Positions 25,506 through 33,803 of a stretch of DNA of 64,000 bases are shown here, one piece after another (within the stretch, counting starts at the first letter, position 1; each line of letters begins with the position of its first letter). The notes under the pieces were generated by a model, which worked only from the letters and a program-made list of their open reading frames with translations, made no database searches and was not told the origin of the DNA. The stretch spans positions 9,728 through 73,727 of the forward strand of contig CAJLZE010000002.1 in assembly GCA_905210995.1 (NCBI GenBank). Reading direction: 5' to 3'. Made by a program: the position numbers and the translations under genes. The DNA is from an uncultured Anaerotruncus sp. (GTDB lineage Bacteria; Bacillota; Clostridia; Oscillospirales; CAG-272).

Positions 25506-25604
25506 TCAGATCAACACCTTTCCGTTCCGCATAATCTCACACAGTTAAATATACTCCATAAACGGAAAAGTTATTACAGGGCTGCGACGTAAGACCCGAA
25601 CGGA

Positions 25605-26417
25605 TCAATTACCGGAATTGCGCAAAACTTCAAACGCCAGGACCGACACGGCGCAGGCGGTCGAAAGCGACCCCATGAACTGCCTGCCGTACCCGATGCG
25701 AACACACCCGTCACAGACTGCGGCAAGCGATGACGATATCCCGCGTTTTTCGCCACCCATAACTATCACGAGCGGACGTGAAAGCCCCGCATCAAGGTAA
25801 GAAACGGAATCGCGTATCCCGGAGCAGAGAATACGGTAGCCTGCGGCACGGAACATCCCGACCGCATCCACAGCACCACCATCTGCCGAATAGACCGGAA
25901 GAAGCTCATATGCTCCCGCCGATGAGCGCGATATCGTACTGTCGGCGCTTATAAGGTGACCGCCCGGTATTATAACACCGTCGGCTCCGGCAGCATAAAG
26001 CGAACGCAGGGAATACCCGAAGCTGTACGGATCCTCGATGCCGTCAAATAGCATATAAAAGCCATGGGGCGATATATTTGCGGCGTCAAGCGGCTTTATT
26101 TTTCTTTGGCCGACACGTGCCGCTATTCCGCCGTGCGTGGTGCCGGACGTAAGCGTTGCAAGTTCGTCGCCCGAGCATTCCCTAACGGCAAACCCGTATT
26201 CTGCGGATTTGGCTCTGAGGTATGCGAGCCGACGCCTGAAACGGTCGCCGCCTCCCGAGACCTTTGATGAGTCCACAAGTATTTCGGCAATATCGCGCGA
26301 CGGTACGCCTTCGTCCATCGACTTTATGCAGGCAGATACGGACGTGATGCCTTCAAGTATCGTATATACGTTTTCTTTATCAGAATTCATATCGTTTAAG
26401 CTCATCTTGACAGTCAT
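25605..26417 (-). CDS. SpoU/TrmH-type RNA methyltransferase, variant motifs
   Basis: 270 residues. The C-terminal half is a SPOUT trefoil knot: motif 1 FDGIEDPYSFGYSLRSLYAAGADGVIIPG (normally DP.N.GA..R), motif 2 LVIVMGGEKRGIS, motif 3 VRIGYGRQFMGSLSTACAVSVLAFE (normally IPM.G...SLNVS.A). The knot and SAM region are recognisable, but the usual Asn of motif 1 is Ser/Phe and SLN is SLS. An N-terminal substrate-binding region precedes (GGIAARVGQRK). RlmB/TrmH-like 2'-O-methylation of rRNA or tRNA is the likely activity; target unknown. Start ambiguous: 26417, 26405 and 26390 all lack a strong ribosome site. Confidence 0.75.
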   Translation of the reverse strand: MTVKMSLNDMNSDKENVYTILEGITSVSACIKSMDEGVPSRDIAEILVDSSKVSGGGDRFRRRLAYLRAKSAEYGFAVRECSGDELATLTSGTTHGGIAARVGQRKIKPLDAANISPHGFYMLFDGIEDPYSFGYSLRSLYAAGADGVIIPGGHLISADSTISRSSAGAYELLPVYSADGGAVDAVGMFRAAGYRILCSGIRDSVSYLDAGLSRPLVIVMGGEKRGISSSLAAVCDGCVRIGYGRQFMGSLSTACAVSVLAFEVLRNSGN

Positions 26418-26456
26418 TTATCGGATGTGTCATTACGGGCACATCCCAATTCATAT

Positions 26457-26465
26457 ATTATAGCA
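26457..26465 (-). promoter_or_regulatory. Extended -10 promoter for the methyltransferase gene
   Basis: Minus strand TGC-TATAAT (26465-26457), an extended -10, with a poor -35. A 7-base hairpin GGATGTG/CACATCC (26423-26429 with 26440-26446) falls at the very start of the transcript. Confidence 0.45.
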
Positions 26466-26534
26466 TAAATATGTTTTGCATCGGTGAACTGTTTTCGACG
26501 GTGCAAAAAACAAAATAAGGAACGGGGCGGATCC

Positions 26535-26798
26535 ATGTACATAAACGAAGGCAGAGAGCGCTGCGTAACGCTTGCAAATTATATGCTCGAAAACAGCACC
26601 ACCGTAAGACAGACAGCGGCACATTTCGGAATAAGCAAGAGCACCGTGCACAAGGATGTCACGGTAACGCTCGAAAAGGTGAACCGCCCGCTGCACGACC
26701 GCATATGCGACCTGCTTGAAATAAACAAACGCGAACGTCATATACGCGGCGGCGAAGCCACAAAAAAGAAATACGCCGCACTACGGTATAAGGCTTAA
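26535..26798 (+). CDS. spoIIID: Sporulation transcriptional regulator SpoIIID
   Basis: 87-residue DNA-binding regulator of the mother-cell programme after sigma-E activation. The helix-turn-helix TTVRQTAAHFGISKSTVHKDV is at about residues 24-44, and the family C-terminal basic helix ERHIRGGEATKKKY follows. Length equals the usual 80-95. The ATG at 26535 fits the SpoIIID N-terminus (MYINEGRERCVTLANYMLE); the frame is open 17 codons upstream. Its leader carries a 10-base imperfect hairpin (26474-26483 with 26499-26508). It shows that the host belongs to a spore-forming lineage. Confidence 0.95.
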   Translation: MYINEGRERCVTLANYMLENSTTVRQTAAHFGISKSTVHKDVTVTLEKVNRPLHDRICDLLEINKRERHIRGGEATKKKYAALRYKA

Positions 26799-26821
26799 AA
26801 GCTTCGGTATGCCGCCGGATT

Positions 26822-27556
26822 TCACCTGCTGTAGACAGGCGGACGGCAGAATTTCAGCGCTCCCAGCATCAGAAGATTGAAATCCGCCTCGCCGAGCGAA
26901 CGCCGAAGCAGCCTGAAATGATCGCCGGTATCCGCCTCATAACGTCCCGCGCGACGGGCACCGGTACCGAAAAGCACATGCTTTCCGGATGATATGAGGC
27001 TCATAACAAACTTTACTGTGTCCTTGTAATCAAGTGAGCGGACATTGAACTGAAAAGCCGCGCCGGGAACATTCAGCAGCTTGCGTATGATATCTTCCGG
27101 GTAAAAAAGCAGATATCTGTTGAATTCGGCGAATATCGGAATGATGCCGATACGGTAAACAAGTTTGTTTATATCCTTGAATATCTCGTCGTTGTAGATC
27201 GGAAACGGCAGGGAACAGATCATGCACCGCGGAATGCCGAACGCAAGACGCGTTATCTCCGGATCGTTGAAGCAGCCGGGATACATCACGACTTCGGCAG
27301 CGAGAGTCGCCGCTATGCCGCGCGGCACCGATGACTTCACCGAACGGAAAACACGGTTGCGCATGCGCACAAAATACCCGACCGAATCGAAGCCCGATTC
27401 AAGCCTCGGGCAGTACCTCGGCGCAAATATCACACGCCGTATCTCAGCCGAAGTAAGACCGCCGAGCAAAGCTGCCGCTTCATCGGCATCCGAGGGTCCC
27501 TCGGTCGGCATCGGCAGTGACTTGTTAAAAAAATCAGTATAAATGCCGTGCGTCAT
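26822..27556 (-). CDS. CpsB/YwqE-like PHP-fold protein lacking metal ligands
   Basis: 244 residues. Aligned by eye with CpsB/YwqE tyrosine phosphatases: the N-terminal IDxHxH is IYTDFFN (5-11); ATPHH is FAPRY (44-48); the E-x-x-x-PG strand survives as AEVVMYPG (87-94); GI-PI-AHPERY is GIIPIFAEFNRY (137-148); the SDAH motif is FGTGARR (196-202). So the fold seems kept while all histidine ligands are gone, which suggests a pseudoenzyme. Start at 27556 follows AAAGGATCGCTT. It is convergent with spoIIID 24 bases away. Function unknown: perhaps binding of a phosphotyrosine partner or regulation of polysaccharide synthesis. Confidence 0.55.
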   Translation of the reverse strand: MTHGIYTDFFNKSLPMPTEGPSDADEAAALLGGLTSAEIRRVIFAPRYCPRLESGFDSVGYFVRMRNRVFRSVKSSVPRGIAATLAAEVVMYPGCFNDPEITRLAFGIPRCMICSLPFPIYNDEIFKDINKLVYRIGIIPIFAEFNRYLLFYPEDIIRKLLNVPGAAFQFNVRSLDYKDTVKFVMSLISSGKHVLFGTGARRAGRYEADTGDHFRLLRRSLGEADFNLLMLGALKFCRPPVYSR

Positions 27557-27992
27557 AAGCGATCCTTTCCGTGTCGGCTGCGCGTTACGGCAAAAATATT
27601 CGCGTAAGTCCGAAAAAGCTGCGGTATACCGCAAAATAAATTTTCATACGGGCTGTCGAAGTATTTAAGGCATTTCCGGGATCGATCATTCCGACACATC
27701 TATATCCCATGCTTTCCGAGTGTGATTTTTTAATGCGTGAAAAGGCATAGCTTACCGTGCGGACTCCACCCAAAAACCGAGGGGGGAACAAAGCCCGGAA
27801 GCAGGAGAACGTTTGCGATATGCCTAAACACAATTAAAGTCAACTTCGCAAAATCAAAGTTTTGCGAAATTCAGGTAAGCGAAAACCGCAATATGTGACT
27901 GTATATCGGTCAAATCACATCCGGTATGCCAATACATCGGCGTTCCCGGTACGGTCTGCCGATCGGATCACCGCACACGCCTTTTGCGGATC
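27557..27992. other. 436-base gap with a possible structured RNA
   Basis: No convincing gene. A 7-base outer stem AGGCATA (27743-27749) / TATGCCT (27819-27825) encloses about 70 bases with further short pairings (CTCC 27764-27767 with GGAG 27804-27807) and purine/C-rich runs. Right after it lies a perfect 9-base hairpin TTCGCAAAA / TTTTGCGAA (27845-27853 with 27860-27868). On the minus strand TTGACT (27843-27838) stands 17 bases before TATCGC, a weak promoter that would start inside the element. No known riboswitch or SRP RNA signature fits. Confidence 0.4.
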
Positions 27993-28679
27993 TCATTTGC
28001 GGTTTTCTTCAAGGCTGCTGAAATAGGATTCCGCGGTTATCGCAAAAACTCCGTCGGCATCCTTTCTGATCGTCAGATACTTTCTGCGCACCGCGTCGCT
28101 GCCCATATCGTCACGCAGCGTTCCGTTGTTGTTTTTTATCATGTAATCAATGCCTATGTTGTAATACGTCACGGCGGAGCTTTCCGAATCGTCGTACCAG
28201 TTATCGACCGCAACGATATTTGCAGCATATATCTTCTGCTGCGTGAATCTTTCCCTGGGCGTCCTGCCGTCCTTAAAGAACGATGCGGCATACATTGAGT
28301 TGAATTTCTGCGCGTCGCCGTTTATCATGGCGTCTATGTAGTCAAACATAAACAATACCGTTTCGCGGTAGGCTTCGGATACGTCGTCAAGATGCTCGCG
28401 ATCGACCGTTACCGTCAGGTTACCGTTCGTGTAGGTCACGCCGCGGTCATAGCCCATATAGACTGCATCCTCAAATATGTTTTCGTCATAATTCGCATAG
28501 TCGAATGTGTATTTGTTCGGTTCCGGGTCCGCTCTTCCGTTTTTTACCTTATTCGCAATAAGGATAATGCCGTAAAACAGCAACGTAAGACCGCAAATGA
28601 CACCGACAACGCTCAGTATGACCTTTTTGGATGACGGTCTCTTCCCTTTTATAATTTCTTTATTTACATTATTATCCAT
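27993..28679 (-). CDS. Unknown membrane-anchored protein
   Basis: 228 residues: basic cytoplasmic N-terminus (KEIIKGKRPSSKK), one helix at about 20-42 (VILSVVGVICGLTLLFYGIILIA), then a soluble extracytoplasmic domain. The region FDYIDAMINGDAQKFNSMYAASFFKDGR.PRERFTQQKIY resembles small NTF2-like or lumazine-binding-like domains found in many Clostridia, but I cannot name a family. Start at 28679 follows GGAGTGAATGC. A good promoter (28721-28749) is upstream, so it is probably transcribed alone. Function unknown. Confidence 0.7.
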   Translation of the reverse strand: MDNNVNKEIIKGKRPSSKKVILSVVGVICGLTLLFYGIILIANKVKNGRADPEPNKYTFDYANYDENIFEDAVYMGYDRGVTYTNGNLTVTVDREHLDDVSEAYRETVLFMFDYIDAMINGDAQKFNSMYAASFFKDGRTPRERFTQQKIYAANIVAVDNWYDDSESSAVTYYNIGIDYMIKNNNGTLRDDMGSDAVRRKYLTIRKDADGVFAITAESYFSSLEENRK

Positions 28680-28720
28680 GCATTCACTCCGATAGGTTTA
28701 TTCATCTTTAATATGACCTT

Positions 28721-28749
28721 ATTTTATCATATACTTATGTGTATTTCAA
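28721..28749 (-). promoter_or_regulatory. Sigma-A promoter for the membrane-anchored protein
   Basis: Minus strand TTGAAA (28749-28744), 17-base spacer, TAAAAT (28726-28721), about 40 bases before the ATG at 28679. Confidence 0.75.
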
Positions 28750-28797
28750 GTCAATTCGCATAATTTCGGTGTCCGCTTAATTAATTTTTATTTTTTA

Positions 28798-28826
28798 TTG
28801 CGCCTGTTCTTTTTTTGTGGTATAAT
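28798..28826 (+). promoter_or_regulatory. Sigma-A promoter for apgM and following genes
   Basis: TTGCGC (28798-28803), 17-base T-rich spacer, TATAAT (28821-28826), about 80 bases before the ATG at 28908. No terminator is seen until after thrC, so it may drive a long transcript. Confidence 0.75.
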
Positions 28827-28907
28827 AAACTGAATTATATTATAATGCAAGCAGACAGGCTGTGCACTGCACGGCGTCTGTATGCCACAGAAAGAATGGT
28901 CTTGATT

Positions 28908-30134
28908 ATGAAATACCTTGTTTTGATCCCGGACGGAATGGCTGATGAACCGATAGCAGAGCTTGGCGGCAAAACGCCGATGCAGGCGGCTGACAAACCG
29001 ACAATGGACAAGCTTGCGGCAATGTCACGCGTCGGCACCGTTCTGAACGTTCCCGCTGGTATGGTCCCGGAATCGGATACGGCAAATATGGCGATACTCT
29101 CGTTTGACCCGAAGGTCTATTCAAAAGGGAGATCACCGCTCGAAGCCGTGAGTATGGGGATAGATATGAAACCCGGAGATGTTGCCGTAAGGTGCAACAC
29201 CGTTACGCTGTCCGACGAAATTCCGGAGCAGCCCTATGAGGAGCGAGTGATGCTCGATCACAGCGCCGACGAGATCTCCACCGAAGAAGCCGATGCGCTG
29301 ATAAAAACGCTCAACGAAAATCTTGCGGACGAGTCGCGTCATTTTTATACCGGTGTGAGCTACCGCCATTGCCTTATATGGAACGGAGCCGACGACAGCT
29401 ATGATTTTGCACGCCCGCACAACATTATCGGCCAAAAGATCGGCGAATACCTCCCCGATAAAAAGCTCGCAGGCGGATACCGCAAACTCATGGAGAAAGG
29501 CACGAAGCTCCTTGAGCATCACCCGATTAATGAGGCGCGCCGCGCACGCGGACTCAAGCCCGCCAACGCCATATGGCTCTGGAGCGCGGGAAAAAAGCCG
29601 GCACTTCCCTCTTTCAGAGATAAGTTCGGTCTTGATGCGACCGTGGTCTCGGCAGTCGATCTCATTAAAGGCATAGGGCTTTGTGCCGGAATGAATGTCG
29701 TGAATGTCGAAGGCGCAACGGGTAACATACACACCAACTTTAAGGGAAAAGCAGATGCCGCGATCGACGCCTTCAAAAACGGCTCAGATCTTGTTTATGT
29801 TCACGTCGAAGCTCCCGATGAATGCGGGCACCGGGCTGAGACCGAAAACAAGGTGCTTTCAATAGAGCTTATCGACAAAAAGATATTGGCTCCGGTCCTT
29901 GAATATCTTGAGAGCTGCGGAGATGATTTCGGCGTAATGGTACTCCCCGATCATCCCACTCCCGTGCGTCTGCGCACGCACACCTCGGCACCCGTCCCGT
30001 ACTTCATGTACAGCAGCCAAAAGAAAGCGGACGGCGCATCCTGCTTCACCGAGGCGACTGCCGAAGCCAAGAATGCTTTCATGCCGGACGGCTCGAAGCT
30101 AATGCAGTCGTTTATCGACTATTGCGTAAAATGA
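28908..30134 (+). CDS. apgM: Cofactor-independent phosphoglycerate mutase (archaeal-type)
   Basis: 408-residue alkaline-phosphatase-fold enzyme interconverting 2- and 3-phosphoglycerate in glycolysis. Motifs: YLVLIPDGMADEPI at the N-terminus, PESDTANMAILSFDP (with the phosphorylated Ser/Thr region), and C-terminal HVEAPDECGHRAE and MVLPDHPTPVRLRTH metal-binding motifs. The length and the ApgM-type motifs separate it from GpmI (about 510 residues). Related homoserine-kinase-like paralogues exist in this family, and a threonine synthase lies downstream, so a homoserine kinase role (as in ThrB-type ApgM paralogues) cannot be excluded. Start at 28908 matches the family N-terminus. Confidence 0.82.
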   Translation: MKYLVLIPDGMADEPIAELGGKTPMQAADKPTMDKLAAMSRVGTVLNVPAGMVPESDTANMAILSFDPKVYSKGRSPLEAVSMGIDMKPGDVAVRCNTVTLSDEIPEQPYEERVMLDHSADEISTEEADALIKTLNENLADESRHFYTGVSYRHCLIWNGADDSYDFARPHNIIGQKIGEYLPDKKLAGGYRKLMEKGTKLLEHHPINEARRARGLKPANAIWLWSAGKKPALPSFRDKFGLDATVVSAVDLIKGIGLCAGMNVVNVEGATGNIHTNFKGKADAAIDAFKNGSDLVYVHVEAPDECGHRAETENKVLSIELIDKKILAPVLEYLESCGDDFGVMVLPDHPTPVRLRTHTSAPVPYFMYSSQKKADGASCFTEATAEAKNAFMPDGSKLMQSFIDYCVK

Positions 30135-30158
30135 TATCCGCGGAAAGGAATGTTGCTC

Positions 30159-30809
30159 ATGTCAGGCGAAAACAGTATCGACCTTCAGCAGAATGATAAA
30201 AAAGAAAAAAAGGAAGAAAAACAGTCCGTAATAGCCGAAATATTCGATTACTACGAGCTCTGCATATTCTCCGTCTGCATTGTTATAGTGATATTCAGCT
30301 TCTTTATACGGCTTTGCCGCGTTGACGGTCAGTCAATGGAGGACACGCTCCACCACGGCGAAATGCTCGTTGTCTCCGATATTTTTTACACTCCCAAGGA
30401 AGGCGATGTAATAGTATTTCACCAGACGGGCGGACAGAATCAGGACATATATTCATTCTCGCTCAACGAGCCAATAGTCAAGAGAGTCATCGCGACCTCC
30501 GGCGAGTGGATCGACATAAAGCTGACCGGCGATAAACTTACAGTGACCGTCTATGACAAAAACAAAGAAAATCCGCGCGTGCTTGAGGAGGATTATGCAA
30601 AATACAGCGGCTCTCCGTCGTGGAATCCGACCGGATACCATGAATATCCTCTCCAAATACCTGACGGGTATGTATTTGTCATGGGCGACAACCGCTGGCA
30701 TTCTACCGACAGCCGCTCGGCGCTTGTGGGACTTGTCGACACAAGACGCATACTCGGTCAGGCGACTTTTCGAGTAGCTCCGTTCAGCAGATTCGGCGCG
30801 ATAAACTGA
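30159..30809 (+). CDS. lepB: Signal peptidase I
   Basis: 216-residue type I leader peptidase. A charged cytoplasmic tail (about 25 residues) precedes one membrane anchor (CIFSVCIVIVIFSFFIRL). Catalytic Ser59 is in VDGQSMEDTL, Lys108 in PIVKRVIA, and the conserved box MGDNRWHSTDSR lies near residues 177-188. It cleaves signal peptides on the outer face. The ATG at 30159 has AAAGGA 11 bases upstream; an ATG at 30150 would overlap that site. Followed after 21 bases by rbgA, the common Firmicute order lepB-rbgA-rnhB. Confidence 0.93.
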   Translation: MSGENSIDLQQNDKKEKKEEKQSVIAEIFDYYELCIFSVCIVIVIFSFFIRLCRVDGQSMEDTLHHGEMLVVSDIFYTPKEGDVIVFHQTGGQNQDIYSFSLNEPIVKRVIATSGEWIDIKLTGDKLTVTVYDKNKENPRVLEEDYAKYSGSPSWNPTGYHEYPLQIPDGYVFVMGDNRWHSTDSRSALVGLVDTRRILGQATFRVAPFSRFGAIN

Positions 30810-30830
30810 CACAAACAAACACTCGGCAAT

Positions 30831-31739
30831 ATGGGAATTCAGTCTAAACAGATACAGTGGTTTCCCGGTCATATGGCAAAGACGCGCCGCATGATCGGTG
30901 AAAACCTTACGACGGTAGACGCCGTGATAGAAATACTCGATGCGCGCATACCGGCAAGCTCGCGCAATCCCGATATCGACCGCATCTGCGGAGATAAACC
31001 GCGGCTCGTGCTGCTGAACAAGGCCGGGCTCGCCGACAGCGGCATTACCGACAGATGGGTCGCACGTTATACCAAAAACGGCATCGTCTGCCTCTCCTGC
31101 GACTGTCAAAGCGGCGCGGGAATATCGCGCATTCCGAGTGCAATACGCGAGCTCTGTTCCGAAAAGCTGGAAAGATACCGCGACAAAGGCATGACGGGCA
31201 GAAAGCTGAGGACCATGGTGCTCGGTATTCCGAATGTAGGCAAATCGTCGCTGATAAACCGTCTGACGGGCGCAAAAAAAGCCAAAGTGGAAAACCGCCC
31301 CGGCGTTACGCTCGACAAGCAATGGGTGGCAACGGGCACGGGCATCGATCTGCTCGATATGCCCGGCGTGCTCTGGCCGAAATTCGACGACCGCCGCGTT
31401 GCCGAAAACCTTGCGATAACAGGCGCTATAAAGGATGCGATCCTTGACCCCGAGGAGCTTGCCTCGGCGCTTTGTTCACGTCTGTACGCACTCTGCCCGG
31501 AACTTTTATGCACGAGATACAGGCTCGGTGCGCCGGAGGCGCTGGCGGAACTTAAAAATTACGAAATACTCGAGCTTGTGGGACGCCGCCGCGGATATCT
31601 TGTTTCCGGCGGCGAGGTCGACCTCGAGCGGACCGCAAAAATGATGCTCGACGAATTCAGAAGCGCAAAGATAGGGCGTATTTCCCTTGAAGCACCCAAA
31701 ACTGACCGCGGAGGTTGCAATGTCGGAACAAAAACGTAA
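30831..31739 (+). CDS. rbgA: Ribosome biogenesis GTPase RbgA (YlqF)
   Basis: 302-residue circularly permuted GTPase required for late 50S assembly. Motifs run in permuted order: N-terminal QWFPGHMAKTRR, G4 LLNKAGLAD (usually NKxD), then G1 GIPNVGKSSLIN, G2 RPGVT and G3 DMPGVL. The C-terminal domain (AIKDAILDPEELASAL and onwards) fits RbgA. rnhB begins 20 bases before the stop. Cytosolic. Confidence 0.93.
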   Translation: MGIQSKQIQWFPGHMAKTRRMIGENLTTVDAVIEILDARIPASSRNPDIDRICGDKPRLVLLNKAGLADSGITDRWVARYTKNGIVCLSCDCQSGAGISRIPSAIRELCSEKLERYRDKGMTGRKLRTMVLGIPNVGKSSLINRLTGAKKAKVENRPGVTLDKQWVATGTGIDLLDMPGVLWPKFDDRRVAENLAITGAIKDAILDPEELASALCSRLYALCPELLCTRYRLGAPEALAELKNYEILELVGRRRGYLVSGGEVDLERTAKMMLDEFRSAKIGRISLEAPKTDRGGCNVGTKT

Positions 31740-32352
31740 GGATCTCGATTTCAGCCTTGAAAAGAAGTTGGCATCCGAGGGCTTTTGCCGCATCTGCGGG
31801 ATTGACGAAGCGGGGCGCGGACCACTGTGCGGTCCGGTTGTGGCAGCTGCATGTGTACTGCCGCCGGATGCGCACATAGAAGGACTCAACGATTCGAAAA
31901 AACTTACTCCGCACCGCCGCGATGAGCTTTTTGAAATTATCAAAGAGACCGCACTTGACTGGGCGGTCGCCGAGGCATCGGTAGAGGAGATAGACGAACT
32001 CAATATACTTGAAGCAACGCTGCTCGCCATGCGTCGCGCCGTAGCGTCTCTTCACAAAAAGCCGGATCGCCTTCTTGTAGACGGGAATGTGTTTCGCGGC
32101 TTTGATATTCCGGGAGAAGCCGTTATCGGAGGCGACGGAATATCGCCGTCAATAGCCGCAGCGTCGATACTTGCCAAGGTCACCCGTGACCGCATATGCA
32201 TCGAACTTGACCGAATGTATCCGCAATACGGCATTGCAAAGCACAAGGGTTACTGCACCGCCGCACACCGTGAGGCATTGTTCAGATACGGTCCCGCGCC
32301 TATATACCGCAAGCAGTTCATACGTTTTTTAAACAAAAAAGATGCCGATTAA
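31720..32352 (+). CDS. rnhB: Ribonuclease HII
   Basis: 210-residue endonuclease removing ribonucleotides from DNA. Catalytic acidic residues: Asp29 and Glu30 in CGIDEAGRGPLCGPV, Asp in LNDSKKLTPHRR and LLVDGN. The ending IARHKGYCTAAH equivalent (IAKHKGYCTAAHREAL) is conserved. I placed the start at 31720 (GAGGTTGCA before it), inside the end of rbgA; an ATG 11 codons earlier is open but less likely. The stop overlaps yraN by 11 bases. Confidence 0.93.
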   Translation: MSEQKRKDLDFSLEKKLASEGFCRICGIDEAGRGPLCGPVVAAACVLPPDAHIEGLNDSKKLTPHRRDELFEIIKETALDWAVAEASVEEIDELNILEATLLAMRRAVASLHKKPDRLLVDGNVFRGFDIPGEAVIGGDGISPSIAAASILAKVTRDRICIELDRMYPQYGIAKHKGYCTAAHREALFRYGPAPIYRKQFIRFLNKKDAD

Positions 32353-32797
32353 ATTTACGCGCCGCACCGACGGCAATGACAGCTCGCATGCACAGACTCC
32401 ATCTGCCGGTGTGAAAGCCTCACACGGACGCTTCGGCGAGGATGCCGCAGCGCAGTATCTTACTGACAACGGATATACAATAAAAGGCAGAAACGTCCGC
32501 TTCGGCAGGCATGAGCTTGATATCATAGCCGAGGACGATGAATATATTGTCTTTGTAGAGGTCAAGACCCGTACCGAAGCCCCCGCCGGGTGTCTCTACA
32601 CATACGGTCGCCCGGCATCGGCGGTCACTTACGGAAAAAAGCAAAACACAGTTGCTGCCGCAAGCGAATATCTGCGTGAAAACCGTTCCGAAAAACGTGC
32701 GCGGATAGATGTGATCGAGGTTTACCTCGAACGCGGTACCGAAGCGCCCGCAGTGTCGAAAATAAACCATATCAGAAACGCTTTCGGCGCCAGATGA
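32342..32797 (+). CDS. yraN: YraN family (UPF0102) nuclease-like protein
   Basis: 151 residues. The core is an endonuclease-like fold: GRFGEDAAAQYLTDNGYTIKGRNVRFGRHELDIIAEDDEYIVFVEVKTRT, with the restriction-endonuclease-like D...ExK pattern (ELDII...FVEVK) expected to bind metal. Length is slightly greater than the 120-130 of most members because of about 25 extra N-terminal residues. It follows rnhB with overlap, the classic order. Its role, perhaps in recombination or DNA processing, is unproven. Confidence 0.88.
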   Translation: MPIKFTRRTDGNDSSHAQTPSAGVKASHGRFGEDAAAQYLTDNGYTIKGRNVRFGRHELDIIAEDDEYIVFVEVKTRTEAPAGCLYTYGRPASAVTYGKKQNTVAAASEYLRENRSEKRARIDVIEVYLERGTEAPAVSKINHIRNAFGAR

Positions 32798-32839
32798 CAG
32801 CCAACGGCACATTATTTATTTTAAAGAAAGGTATTTGTC

Positions 32840-33790
32840 ATGAAACTTTTCGATCTTCATTGCGACACCCCGTACAGGCTTCTTTCGAGAAAGCAGCACC
32901 TGCTTGAGAACAACCTTCACATCTCTCTTGAAAAGATCAAAGTTTACGAGAATTACGGTCAGGTCGGCGCCGTCTGCGCCGAATACAAAAAGGACGACGC
33001 AACGGCATTCAAGCGTTTTGGCGAGATATCGGATAACTTTTTCGCCGAACTTGATATGAACCGCGACCGTGCTGCGCTTTGCCGCACCGGTGCCGACATA
33101 AAAACGGCATGGGAGGAAGGAAAGGCTGCATATCTGCTCGGAGTGGAAGACGCAAGAATACTTGAAAGCGATCTTTCGAGGCTTGACTGGCTCTACGACC
33201 GCGGCGTGCGTATCCTCACTCTCATGTGGGCTGGTTCTACGATAATCGGCGGTTCGCACAACACCGAGGACGGTCTTACCGATTTCGGAAAGCGCGTTGT
33301 GGCGCGCTGCTGCGAACTCGGCATCATCCCCGACATCTCGCACGCAAGCGCTGCGTCTGTCGATGATACCGCGGCTATCGTATCGGAATACAACAAGCCC
33401 TTCATCGCCTCTCACTCCTGCGCATATGCGCTTTATGACCACACACGTAACCTGCGCGATCGCCACATCGAAGCAATAATCGCATCCGGCGGACTTATCG
33501 GGCAAAGCCTCTGCCGCTCGCATCTTGCACTGGACGGCGCAGGCATAGAGGATGTCGTAAAACATATCGAATATTATCTTTCAAAGGGTGCGGAAAACAA
33601 CCTTGCCTTCGGCTGCGATCTTGACGGCTCGGATCTGCCGGACGGTATCGAGGATGTTCGCGACCTTCTCAAACTCATAGATCCTCTGCTCCGTGACGGA
33701 GTGTCGGAGGATCAGATAGACCGTATATTCTGGCGCAATGCATACGAATTCGCAGTCAGAAATATAGGATACGGAACCGTGACAAAATAA
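32840..33790 (+). CDS. Membrane dipeptidase (peptidase family M19)
   Basis: 316-residue zinc dipeptidase. Metal ligands: HxD in LFDLHCDTP, Glu in LLGVEDAR, then HASAAS and ASHSCAYALYDHTRNL, and Asp in FGCDLDGSDLP. The family cleaves dipeptides including D-amino-acid or beta-lactam types. No signal peptide is visible, so it is probably cytosolic, as in most bacterial members. AAGGTATTTGTC precedes the start; it lies between yraN and thrC in the same direction with short gaps. Confidence 0.9.
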   Translation: MKLFDLHCDTPYRLLSRKQHLLENNLHISLEKIKVYENYGQVGAVCAEYKKDDATAFKRFGEISDNFFAELDMNRDRAALCRTGADIKTAWEEGKAAYLLGVEDARILESDLSRLDWLYDRGVRILTLMWAGSTIIGGSHNTEDGLTDFGKRVVARCCELGIIPDISHASAASVDDTAAIVSEYNKPFIASHSCAYALYDHTRNLRDRHIEAIIASGGLIGQSLCRSHLALDGAGIEDVVKHIEYYLSKGAENNLAFGCDLDGSDLPDGIEDVRDLLKLIDPLLRDGVSEDQIDRIFWRNAYEFAVRNIGYGTVTK

Positions 33791-33803
33791 AGGAACCATA
33801 ATC

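Noticed and set aside
26440..26535. Sigma-E promoter for spoIIID
   Set aside because: CATAAATA resembles a -10 but no -35 at the right distance is found.
27743..27825. Cyclic-di-GMP riboswitch or small SRP RNA
   Set aside because: CAAAGCCCGGAAGCAG recalls both, but the conserved GNRA/receptor and the GGAAGGNAGCAG loop with its flanking stem are not present in order.
27585..27833. 82-codon minus-strand frame behind a TTGACT sequence
   Set aside because: No ribosome site, no domain, and it runs through the hairpin-rich segment; I treat the region as RNA or spacer.
31055..31447. Basic 130-codon plus-strand frame inside rbgA
   Set aside because: Out-of-frame shadow; Arg/His-rich with no start signal.
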